A DNA stretch of 18,284 bases from Desemzia sp045528445 (GTDB taxonomy: Bacteria; Bacillota; Bacilli; Lactobacillales; Carnobacteriaceae): NCBI RefSeq assembly GCF_045528445.1, contig NZ_JBGQQU010000039.1, forward strand, positions 1 through 18,284. Direction: 5' to 3'. Of the stretch, positions 9,601 to 16,250 are shown in pieces (position 1 is the first letter of the stretch; every line of letters begins with the position of its first letter). The position numbers and the translations under genes were made by a program. The notes under the pieces were generated by a model. It was not told the origin of the DNA. It made no database searches and saw nothing but the letters and a program-made list of their open reading frames with translations.

Positions 9601-9796
9601 TACTTACGAATTAGAAAAATCAGATTTTATTGAATTGAATTTAGATTATGAACTAAATGGGATTGGTTCCGCAAGTTGTGGTCCTGGAGTACTAGAAAAA
9701 TATGAATTGAAAAATGAAGATTTTGAATTTTCGTTTAAAATGTTAGGCTATTCAAAAAATGAATGGAGCCCTCACATAATAAATAAATATATTTAA
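6674..9796 (+). CDS. lacZ: GH2 beta-galactosidase (LacZ type)
   Basis: Cleaves terminal beta-galactosides such as lactose in the cytoplasm; there is no signal peptide. The 1040-residue protein has the full LacZ layout: N-terminal jelly roll (about 40-220), immunoglobulin-like domain (about 220-330), TIM barrel (about 330-620), a further Ig-like domain, and the C-terminal beta-galactosidase small-chain domain (about 740-1030). The acid/base is E450 in SLGNESGFG and the nucleophile E527 in LCEFGHAMGNGPGG. An ATG at 6662 is in frame, but GGAGG (6664-6668) lies inside that extension, so the ATG at 6674 is the likely start. By eye it is very AT-rich with many ATA and AAA codons, more so than the gal operon. 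It heads a plus-strand operon, 46 bases before the binding-protein gene with no terminator between. Confidence 0.95.
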   Translation: MNYAQDYQNQEILHRNRSLSHSYFMTYKNEVEALTYERKMAQGFQLLNGNWKFLYASSPDEFTEEFYKEDYDASNWKELSVPSHWELNGYGNPHYTNVQYPFPVEPPYIPTENPTGHYRRDFYLAPSQVVDKTHLRFEGVDSSFHIWINGFFVGYSTGSREASEFDITQYIKEGKNSISVKVYKWSATSYLEDQDMWWLSGIFRDVYIYTKPDIHVQDLFVKTILDSEYTDAMLDIEIKIEGKYINVPDYKIEYKLLDENFNEIIRDSVAIKDNNIKITNKVINPEKWSAESPYLYHLLITLKEKDQVIEVIPQKIGFRSVELKSGLILINGKDIMFKGVNRHETHPDYGRAISLDWMEEDIKLMKKNNINAVRTSHYPDDPRFYSLCDEYGLYVIDEADIETHGFDLIQEWSRLSDDSDWEDAYVDRMVRMVERDKNHPSVIIWSLGNESGFGKNHFAMSNWAKQRDDTRLIHYEGETRDILERTNNDPNEENKAADMFSTMYSSVELMEDLGKRDDLKQPHILCEFGHAMGNGPGGFKDYFDVFYKYKRLQGGFVWEWMDHGIRTYTDEGEEYFGYGGDFGDTPHDSNFVIDGMVMPDRTPSPALIEYKKVIEPIVVTEFKAKEKIVKIENRYDFIDLEHISAIWELNIDDRIIESGSLDVAHIQASKTEVLPIPITLENKEINYSEAILNIKFLQKYDTKWASAGHEIAWEQFVMPAKETSPFKINNNDCIELDIVEKNNKLEVHGNNFDITFNTLSGDINSWKVNGINILERSPELNFWRALTDNDKLGIAEFEAESVAVDWRTNGLDQMQRRIKSFMYEEREHEIHIKVESKYAPPVLTWGFETSVEYIILSTGIVSVNIKGKKVGKGARNLPKIGLQMQIDKSLYNITWYGRGPGESYSDTKLANRFGVWTTTVDKLFTNYVVPQENGNRTDVKWMSINKDDGLGLFVKGADFNFSAREYTTDNLDSANHTYELEKSDFIELNLDYELNGIGSASCGPGVLEKYELKNEDFEFSFKMLGYSKNEWSPHIINKYI

Positions 9797-9842
9797 TTAT
9801 TATAACAGGTAATGTAATATCAAAAAATAGGAGGTTTTTATA

Positions 9843-11141
9843 GTGAAAAATGTTAAACCGTGGTTAGCTTTAGCAGCTTCAGTATTGTTAGTTGGTTGTT
9901 CTAGTGGAGAATCAGAAGGTTCTGAAAACTCAAATGAGGGCAGCACAAGTGATACAGGTGAAATTACAGCGTGGACTTGGGATCCCGCTTTTAACATAAA
10001 AGCATTGGAAATAGCTAATGAACATTATATAGAAAGTAATCCAAATTTTAACCTCAATATTATTGAAAATGCACAAAATGATATCATTCAAAAGTTAAAT
10101 ACCAGTTTGAGTTCAGGAACAACAAAAGGTATGCCAAACATTGTATTAATTGAAGACTATCGTGCTCAAAGTTTCTTAGAAGCTTATCCCGAGTCTTTTT
10201 ATCCAGTAACAGATTTACTGAATACAGATGATTTTGCAGACTATAAAGTTTCTGCTGGGACTGTTGGAGAAGAAGTATATTCTGTACCTTTTGATTCAGG
10301 AGTGACTGGTTTATATGTACGTACAGATATTTTAGAAGAAGCTGGCTATACGGTTGATGATTTTACAGATATTACATGGGATCAATACATTGAAATGGGT
10401 AAAAAAGTAGAAGAGGAAACTGGTACTAAAATGTTAACTAATGATCACAATGATTTAGGGATCATCAGAACCATGATTCAATCAAGCAGTACATGGTATA
10501 CGGAAGAAGACGGAAGTACACCATTTATAGCAGGAAATGAACCTTTAAAAGTTGCATTTGAAAATTACAAAGAAATGTTTGATGGTGGTATGATGAATGT
10601 TCATAATGACTGGAGTCAGTTTTTAGAACAATTCAATGGTGGGAATATTGCAACCGTCCCAACAGGTAACTGGATTACACCTTCAATTAAAGCAGCTGTA
10701 GACCAATCAGGGAATTGGAAAGTAGTGCCGTATCCTAGACAAGACATTGATAGTTCAGTAAATGCATCTAACTTAGGTGGTTCATCTTGGTATGTATTAA
10801 ATATTGATGGAAAAGAAGATGCTGCTCAATTTTTAGTTGATACTTTTGGCTCTGACGTTGACTTATATCAAGATTTAGTATCAGAAATTGGTGCTATTGG
10901 AACGTATGAACCTGCAACATCAGGAGAATCTTACCAAGTAGAAGATGAATTCTTTGGAAACCAAAAGGTATATGCAGATTTTTCTGAATGGGTAGGAGAA
11001 ATCCCTGAAGTTAATTTTGGACAAAACACTTATGCTATTGAAGATATTTTGGTTGTAGCTATGCAAGAATATTTAAATGGTGGAGATTTAGATCAAATTT
11101 TAGATAATGCTCAAGCTCAAGCAGAATCACAAATTCAATAG
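9843..11141 (+). CDS. ABC sugar transporter, lipoprotein substrate-binding protein
   Basis: Extracellular solute-binding protein of the sugar family 1 type, 432 residues, which captures the sugar outside the membrane. The N-terminus is a lipoprotein signal: basic MKNVK, a hydrophobic stretch, then the lipobox LVGC with lipidated Cys19. A Ser/Glu/Gly-rich linker follows (20-40), then the two-lobed binding domain starting ITAWTWDPAFNIKALEIA. The GTG start at 9843 is set by AGGAGG (9829-9834) eight bases upstream and by the position of the signal peptide. It lies between lacZ and two permeases, so the ligand is probably a galactoside (lactose, galacto-oligosaccharide or raffinose-type sugar); the sequence alone does not say which. 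Confidence 0.88.
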   Translation: MKNVKPWLALAASVLLVGCSSGESEGSENSNEGSTSDTGEITAWTWDPAFNIKALEIANEHYIESNPNFNLNIIENAQNDIIQKLNTSLSSGTTKGMPNIVLIEDYRAQSFLEAYPESFYPVTDLLNTDDFADYKVSAGTVGEEVYSVPFDSGVTGLYVRTDILEEAGYTVDDFTDITWDQYIEMGKKVEEETGTKMLTNDHNDLGIIRTMIQSSSTWYTEEDGSTPFIAGNEPLKVAFENYKEMFDGGMMNVHNDWSQFLEQFNGGNIATVPTGNWITPSIKAAVDQSGNWKVVPYPRQDIDSSVNASNLGGSSWYVLNIDGKEDAAQFLVDTFGSDVDLYQDLVSEIGAIGTYEPATSGESYQVEDEFFGNQKVYADFSEWVGEIPEVNFGQNTYAIEDILVVAMQEYLNGGDLDQILDNAQAQAESQIQ

Positions 11142-11155
11142 CAAATAGGAGCGAA

Positions 11156-11220
11156 TATCCTAGAAATTTATTTCTTTGATTAAGATCTTAATCATTTGAG
11201 GAAGTTTCTAGGATTTTTCT
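11156..11220 (+). terminator. intra-operon terminator/attenuator after the binding protein
   Basis: ATCCTAGAAA (11157-11166) pairs with TTTCTAGGAT (11205-11214). A perfect 16-base palindrome, GATTAAGATCTTAATC (11178-11193), forms a second hairpin within. TTTTCTTTT follows. It lies between the binding-protein and permease genes and would let only part of transcription through, giving more binding protein than permease. Confidence 0.65.
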
Positions 11221-11239
11221 TTTGAGAGGAGAAAATATA

Positions 11240-12163
11240 ATGGCGAGTGAATTATCATCATTAGAAAAAAAGAAAAAAGTAAAAAGAAGTAAACTAAAAA
11301 TTAAAAGAGATATAACTGGTTGGGCATTTGTCATCGTATCAGTAGGATCAATAGGACTATTCTATTTTTACCCAATGATTCAATCGTTTTTACTATCTTT
11401 CCAATCCGGTACAGGTGCAAATTTAGAGTTTGTTGGTTTAGCCAATTATAAACGACTATTACAAGATCCGACTTTCCTGACAGCTACAAAAAACACTCTT
11501 TTATTTTTAGTATTTCAAGTACCTGTAATGGTTCTGTTAGCCATTTTCTTTTCAACACTGTTAAATAATAAAACATTAAAGTGGAAAGGAATATTTAGAA
11601 CAATAGTATTTCTTCCATCAGTAACGTCACTGGTAGCTTATTCCATTGTTTTCAAATATCTATTCAGCAATAATGGAATTGTAAATAAAATCTTGATGAA
11701 TTTATCACTTATTGATAACCCTGTCCTTTGGTTATCTGACCCATTTTGGGCAAAAGTTCTTATCATTGTGGCAATAACATGGCGTTGGACTGGATATAAT
11801 ATGATTTTCTTTTTATCAGCTATCCAAAATATTAGCCCAGAAATTTATGAAGCGGCTAGGATTGATGGTGCTTCAAATAGAGAACAATTTTTCAAAATTA
11901 CTGTACCTTTATTAAAACCAGTTATTTTATTTACTTCAGTAACCTCAACTATTGGTACATTACAATTATTTGATGAACCTATGAATATTACAAGAGGAGG
12001 TCCAGGAAATGCTACGACGACCATATCACAATATATCTACAATCTTTCCTTTGAATATACTCCTGATTTTGGATACGCAGCAGCAGTTTCTTATGCGATT
12101 GTAATCTTAGTGATTATATTCTCGATTATTCAATTTAAAGTAGGAGGTAATGACCGTGACTAA
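11240..12163 (+). CDS. ABC sugar transporter permease 1 (MalF/LacF type)
   Basis: Integral membrane permease of about 307 residues. A very basic cytoplasmic tail (KKKKVKRSKLKIKRD, roughly residues 10-24) precedes the first of about six membrane segments. The ABC-docking EAA loop reads YEAARIDGASNREQFFKITVP, with EAA at residues 204-206. The ATG at 11240 is preferred over an in-frame TTG at 11222 because the GAGAGGAG site lies between them. The end overlaps the next permease, so the two are surely co-translated and form a heterodimeric channel with it. It belongs to the carbohydrate uptake transporter-1 type, which needs a separate ATPase; none is in the window. Confidence 0.9.
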   Translation: MASELSSLEKKKKVKRSKLKIKRDITGWAFVIVSVGSIGLFYFYPMIQSFLLSFQSGTGANLEFVGLANYKRLLQDPTFLTATKNTLLFLVFQVPVMVLLAIFFSTLLNNKTLKWKGIFRTIVFLPSVTSLVAYSIVFKYLFSNNGIVNKILMNLSLIDNPVLWLSDPFWAKVLIIVAITWRWTGYNMIFFLSAIQNISPEIYEAARIDGASNREQFFKITVPLLKPVILFTSVTSTIGTLQLFDEPMNITRGGPGNATTTISQYIYNLSFEYTPDFGYAAAVSYAIVILVIIFSIIQFKVGGNDRD

Positions 12164-12980
12164 ACTAAGTAAAATTGGCATATATGTGTTTTTAATTATT
12201 GTCAGTATCATTTTCGCCTTTCCTTTTTATTTTCTTATAATCAGTGCTACTAATACTTCTATAGATGTAACGAGTGGAAGTTTAGTTCCTGGTACTAATT
12301 TAATTGAAAATTTTAAAAACTTAATTAGCACAGTTAACTTAGGATCAGCATTAAAAAACTCAACAATCATATCGATTGCTCAAACATTTATATCTATTCT
12401 TATTGCCTCGTTGGCAGGGTATGGATTTGAGATTCACAAAAGTAAAGGAAAGGAAATTGTGTTTAAAATATTATTATTATCAATGATGATTCCTTTCGCA
12501 GCAATAATGATCCCTCTCTTTCAAATGTTTGGTACTATTTCTCAGTACTTACCATCTATTGGGATAGATACATTGGCTTCAGCGTACTTGCCTTATCTAA
12601 CAACAGCCTTTTTGATTTTCTTTTTCCGACAAAACACAAAGATGTTTCCAAAAGAGTTACTTGAAGCGGGTAGAATAGATGGATTATCTGAATTGGGATG
12701 TTTCTTTAGAATATATGTACCAACTATGAAGACTACTTTTGCTGCAGCTGGAATAATAACTTTCATGAATAGTTGGAATAATTATTTGTGGCCTTTAGTA
12801 GTATTACAATCTCCTGAAAATCAAACTATTCCATTATTAATTTCCAATTTAGGATCAAGTTATTCACCAGACTATGGTGTTATCATGCTTGCAATTATCA
12901 TAGCCACAATACCTACAGCGGCTATTTTCTTCTTTTTACAAAAGCATTTTGTTGCAGGTATGCTTGGTTCAGTTAAATAG
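12156..12980 (+). CDS. ABC sugar transporter permease 2 (MalG/LacG type)
   Basis: Second membrane permease, about 274 residues and six predicted membrane segments, partner of the preceding gene. Its EAA loop is the variant LLEAGRIDGLSELGCFFRIYVP (EAG at about 170-172), followed by the MalG-like MNSWNNYLWPLVVLQSPENQTIPLLIS region. Two starts are possible: ATG at 12150 and GTG at 12156. GTG has the better spacing from AGGAGG (12143-12148), seven to eight bases, while the ATG is only two bases away. Either way it overlaps the previous gene by 8 or 14 bases. It is 71 bases before agaA with no terminator seen. Confidence 0.9.
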   Translation: MTKLSKIGIYVFLIIVSIIFAFPFYFLIISATNTSIDVTSGSLVPGTNLIENFKNLISTVNLGSALKNSTIISIAQTFISILIASLAGYGFEIHKSKGKEIVFKILLLSMMIPFAAIMIPLFQMFGTISQYLPSIGIDTLASAYLPYLTTAFLIFFFRQNTKMFPKELLEAGRIDGLSELGCFFRIYVPTMKTTFAAAGIITFMNSWNNYLWPLVVLQSPENQTIPLLISNLGSSYSPDYGVIMLAIIIATIPTAAIFFFLQKHFVAGMLGSVK

Positions 12981-13051
12981 ATTTTAATAAATAGAAAAAA
13001 ATATATAATACCAATTTTTCATTTAATTATTTAATCGTATAGAGGTGAAAT

Positions 13052-15277
13052 ATGACAATTACATTTAATCAGGAGCGTCGAATGTTCCATATTCAAAATA
13101 AATTTTATAGTTATGTTATGACAATAGAAGAAAATGATGTTTTATCAACTAATTACTATGGAGCTAGAATTCGAAATCTTTCTTATATTAGAGATTATCC
13201 TCGGATTGACCGTTCTTTTTCTCCTAATATGCATGGTTCTGAAGATCGTCTTTATTCCCTAGATACTCTTCCACAGGAATATTCAAGTTTTGGAAGTGGA
13301 GATTTTAGAGAACCAGCATTTGTGTTCAGATTAAAAAATGGTTCATTTATTAGTGATTTCCGTTATAAATCTCATACTATTACCTATGGGAAAAAGCAAA
13401 TAGAAGGTCTACCACAAACTAATGGCAACAAAGAAGAATGTGAAACATTAGAAATTGTGATAGAAGATGCGTTAGCTCAGTTAGAAATTGTATTAAGTTA
13501 TACAACATTTGAAAAATATGCTGTTCTTGTAAAATCTGCTAAAGTTATTAATCATAGTTTAGATAAAATAAAAATAGAGAAAATGATGAGTATGAGCTTA
13601 GATTTGCCTAATTCTAAGTATGAATTAATACATTTGAATGGATCTTGGGCTAGAGAAACTCAAATAACTAGAGAAACCATTCATATAGGCACAAAAGTAC
13701 TCGATAGTAAGAGAGGAGCAAGTAGCCACCAACAAAATCCTTTTTTTGCAATTGTAGATTCCGATACTAATGAAAATCATGGGGAGATTTATGGATTTAG
13801 CTTAGTTTACAGTGGAAACTTCTCTGCTCAAATACAAGCAGACTCTTATAATCAACTTCGTCTTAACTTTGGAATTAATCCTTTCCAATTTACATGGAAT
13901 TTAGCTGCAGAAGATTCTTTTCAGACACCAGAAGTAGTAATGGTGTATTCTGAAGATGGTTTAACTGGGATGTCACAGCAATATCATTCTTTTTATCGCA
14001 ATCATTTGTTGAGAGGTAAACACCAAAATTTAGAACGGCCTGTATTAATTAATAATTGGGAAGCAACCTACTTTGATTATGACGAGAATTCATTGGTGCA
14101 AATTGTGGATGAAGCGAGCACACTAGGTATTGAATTGTTTGTTTTAGATGATGGATGGTTTGGGACTAGAAATTCAGATACAGAGTCTTTAGGAGATTGG
14201 ATTGTTAACAAAAAAAAATTCCCAAATGGAATACGTGCCTTTTCAGAAAAAGTAAAATCTAAAAATATGCAATTTGGTATTTGGGTGGAGCCAGAAATGA
14301 TTTCAAAAAAAAGTGATCTATACCGGCAACATCCTGACTGGTGTTTACAAGTAGAAGGACGAGGAAAGTCATTAGGAAGAGGACAATATGTTCTGGATTT
14401 TAGTCGTAGCGAGGTTCGGGATCATATTGAAGAAGTATTAACTGATGTGTTTAATGAGGCGCAAGTAAATTATGTGAAATGGGATATGAATAGACATATA
14501 ACAGAAGCTTTTTCTATACAATATACAAACGAACAACAAGGAGAAGTTTATCATAGATATATATTAGGATTGTATGACTTATTAGATAGACTTGTCACAA
14601 AATTTCCTGATGTTCTATTTGAAGGGTGTTCAGGAGGAGGAGGAAGATTTGATCCTGGTATGCTCTATTATATGCCACAGACATGGACCAGCGATAATAC
14701 AGACCCTGTTTCCAGACTTAGCATTCAATATGGAACAAGTTTAGTTTATCCAATCGTTACAATGGGAGCACATGTATCTTCCTCTCCAAATCACCAAGTC
14801 GGAAGAGAGACTTCTTTAGAAATGAGGGGGACTACTGCTATGGCTGGAAATTTAGGTTATGAACTGAATATACTGAATATTCAAGAAGATGAAAAAAAAC
14901 TGATTGCTGAACAAGTGGATTTTTATAAAAAACATCGTACCCTTATTCAATTTGGAGACTTTTATCGAATTTTAAGTCCTTTTGAGGGAAATGATTGTTC
15001 TTGGATGTTTGTTTCTAGAGATAAAAGTGAGGCTCTTATATTTTACTATAAAATTTTGAATCAAGCGTCTGAACCATTAAAAATATTGAAATTATGTGGT
15101 TTGGATTCTGAGGAGAACTATTATTTTGAAGGTGAGGAACTTTCAATTGGTGGAGATGAATTAATGAAAAGTGGTATGTATTTACCAACGAACCTTTATG
15201 GAGACTATACAAGTTACGTTCGTTATCTTTCTATTGAAAAAAATAACATAAATGATTGGCAGAAGAATAAAGAATAA
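13052..15277 (+). CDS. agaA: GH36 alpha-galactosidase
   Basis: Releases terminal alpha-galactose from melibiose, raffinose and related sugars; no signal peptide, so it acts after uptake. The 741 residues match the usual GH36 length of 720-750. There is an N-terminal beta-sandwich (1 to about 330), a TIM barrel with VLDDGWFGTRN (about 363-373) and WVEPEMIS, the nucleophile D478 in VKWDMNRH and the acid/base D548 in TWTSDNTDPVSRL, then a C-terminal beta domain. The ATG follows GAGGTG by a few bases. It is the last intact gene of the lacZ-transporter operon and lets the shared importer serve alpha- as well as beta-galactosides. A 24-bp palindrome 20 bases after the stop probably ends or stabilises the message. 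Confidence 0.96.
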   Translation: MTITFNQERRMFHIQNKFYSYVMTIEENDVLSTNYYGARIRNLSYIRDYPRIDRSFSPNMHGSEDRLYSLDTLPQEYSSFGSGDFREPAFVFRLKNGSFISDFRYKSHTITYGKKQIEGLPQTNGNKEECETLEIVIEDALAQLEIVLSYTTFEKYAVLVKSAKVINHSLDKIKIEKMMSMSLDLPNSKYELIHLNGSWARETQITRETIHIGTKVLDSKRGASSHQQNPFFAIVDSDTNENHGEIYGFSLVYSGNFSAQIQADSYNQLRLNFGINPFQFTWNLAAEDSFQTPEVVMVYSEDGLTGMSQQYHSFYRNHLLRGKHQNLERPVLINNWEATYFDYDENSLVQIVDEASTLGIELFVLDDGWFGTRNSDTESLGDWIVNKKKFPNGIRAFSEKVKSKNMQFGIWVEPEMISKKSDLYRQHPDWCLQVEGRGKSLGRGQYVLDFSRSEVRDHIEEVLTDVFNEAQVNYVKWDMNRHITEAFSIQYTNEQQGEVYHRYILGLYDLLDRLVTKFPDVLFEGCSGGGGRFDPGMLYYMPQTWTSDNTDPVSRLSIQYGTSLVYPIVTMGAHVSSSPNHQVGRETSLEMRGTTAMAGNLGYELNILNIQEDEKKLIAEQVDFYKKHRTLIQFGDFYRILSPFEGNDCSWMFVSRDKSEALIFYYKILNQASEPLKILKLCGLDSEENYYFEGEELSIGGDELMKSGMYLPTNLYGDYTSYVRYLSIEKNNINDWQKNKE

Positions 15278-15281
15278 AAAA

Positions 15282-15301
15282 ACTAGGAGGTGAGCTTATT
15301 G
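15282..15301 (+). promoter_or_regulatory. orphan ribosome binding site after agaA
   Basis: AGGAGGTGAGC followed nine bases later by TTG (15299) looks like a strong translation start just after agaA, but the frame runs straight through the palindrome and carries no recognisable protein. It may be the surviving start of a gene that once followed agaA. Confidence 0.4.
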
Positions 15302-15366
15302 AACCCCTACCCGAAAACTAGATACTCAAAAAAAGAGTGTTTTAGTTTTCGGGTAGGGGTTCAATA
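15297..15366. repeat. long perfect palindrome (24-bp arms)
   Basis: Left arm 15297-15320 begins TATTGAACCCCTACCCG. Right arm 15343-15366 is its exact reverse complement. An inner stem (GATACTC with GAGTGTT, using G-U pairs) almost closes the 22-base centre, so a hairpin of about 31 pairs is possible. No T-tract follows on either strand, so it is not a classical terminator. It may be a repeat element, joined ends of a mobile element, or an RNA-stabilising structure for the agaA message. Confidence 0.75.
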
Positions 15367-15406
15367 TAATGATGAGACTACTATCATTTGGAAAAGAGGT
15401 GTACTA

Positions 15407-16023
15407 TTGAAAATTGGTTTGTTGATTACTCATGAGATTTATCAAGAACTAGAGAACCGTGGTCATTATCTAGGGATATCTAAGACCTCTACTGTTACAT
15501 TTAGTCCTCTATGCAACACAATTTAAAGAGGTATCGAAAGAAGAACTAGAAAATGAACTAGACAAGATTGAGGTAAGTCATCAGCAATTGCAAGTCGAGA
15601 TGAGTGACTTTATCCTTTTGAAGTATGACAATAGAAAAATGTATCTTTTAACAGTCAGAAAATATTCATCCGCTTATTTAAGTTATGTTGTCAATCATAC
15701 TAACTGGAAAATTGAAGAAAAAGCGGTTTTCAAAGTAGTCTCAACCACTTCTTTGTCACAAGTGGCAGTAAATCAATTAGCGTCTTTTAGAGAAAAAACG
15801 AGAATTCCGAATACCGCTCTTTTAAATTATGCTTTTACCTTAGACTATAGTGCACCTTCTACTGAATGGGCTAGTAAGGGGAATTAATCGTGTTCAACAA
15901 GGGATACAACTGACTAAATCAAGTTCCGATAGGATTAAAGAACTATCAGAAGAAACAGGTTATCCTAGAAATAGCGTGCTTGAACAGCAATTAATAAAAT
16001 TATTAGAGGATATAGCTAATTAA
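15407..16023 (+). pseudogene. twice-frameshifted gene; RHH-like repeat protein of unknown role
   Basis: Three successive frames join into one 204-residue protein if one extra base is removed near 15503 and another near 15862. The frame changes must lie within about 15478-15523 and 15844-15884, because stops bound them. A TTG start at 15407 has AAGAGGTG upstream. The joined product contains three segments that resemble ribbon-helix-helix units: residues about 5-38 (ITHEIYQELENRGHYLGISK), about 111-145 (SLSQVAVNQLASFREKTRIP) and about 166-201 (SSDRIKELSEETGYPRNSVL). A beta-rich middle section lies at about 65-110. I do not recognise the family, and the RHH assignment rests on helix patterns only. 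Codon-like composition and three joinable frames argue for a recently broken gene rather than chance. It is unrelated in kind to the sugar genes around it. Confidence 0.6.
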
Positions 16024-16077
16024 ATGAGCAGAAGATTAGAAAAAACAACGTATGAAAGTTATTATATCCTGAATAAT

Positions 16078-16127
16078 CCATAATATTTCTAGATCGTACT
16101 GAAAAGCTTATTATGGCGCATTTTTTT
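16078..16127 (+). terminator. rho-independent terminator after the pseudogene
   Basis: CCATAATA (16078-16085) pairs with TATTATGG (16109-16116), helped by TTTC and GAAA inside, and seven T residues follow at 16121-16127. It separates the agaA/pseudogene transcript from bgaC, so bgaC probably has its own promoter. Confidence 0.65.
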
Positions 16128-16137
16128 GTTTTATTAA

Positions 16138-16158
16138 CCTGCACCCTTTGGGTGTAGG
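16138..16158. repeat. short stable hairpin upstream of bgaC
   Basis: CCTGCACCC and GGGTGTAGG form nine pairs (one G-U) around a TTT loop. No T-tract follows. It may be part of the preceding terminator; its role is unknown. Confidence 0.5.
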
Positions 16159-16176
16159 AAAGTACATGAAATAATG

Positions 16177-16194
16177 GCTTTACTAAAGTAAAGC
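16177..16194. promoter_or_regulatory. operator-like palindrome upstream of bgaC
   Basis: GCTTTACTAAAGTAAAGC has perfect eight-base arms around AA. It directly abuts the predicted bgaC -35 box and contains TTTACTAAA, the core of the words repeated in the galK-lacZ gap. A LacI-family protein, possibly GalR, is the likely binder. Confidence 0.5.
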
Positions 16195-16223
16195 TTGTAA
16201 AAAGAAAGAATGAATAGTAAGAT
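16195..16223 (+). promoter_or_regulatory. predicted bgaC promoter
   Basis: TTGTAA (16195-16200), a 17-base spacer, TAAGAT (16218-16223). Each box matches four of six consensus bases. Its position between the operator-like palindrome and the cre site strengthens the call. Confidence 0.45.
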
Positions 16224-16225
16224 TT

Positions 16226-16239
16226 AGAAAACGGTTACA
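16226..16239. promoter_or_regulatory. cre site (CcpA) at the bgaC transcription start
   Basis: AGAAAACGGTTACA matches TGWAANCGNTNWCA at 13 of 14 positions, all but the first. It covers the expected transcription start and lies just before the ribosome binding site (AGGAGTGGAG), where bound CcpA would block transcription when preferred sugars are present. Confidence 0.7.
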
Positions 16240-16250
16240 GGAGTGGAGAT

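Noticed and set aside
15297..15366. CRISPR or tandem repeat array
   Set aside because: Only a single inverted pair is present, with no repeated spacing. No array was seen anywhere in the window.
15290..15526. A 78-codon gene starting at GTG 15290
   Set aside because: Its first third is the translation of the palindrome. The protein-like part begins near 15407 and continues in other frames, so it is better read as the start of the pseudogene.
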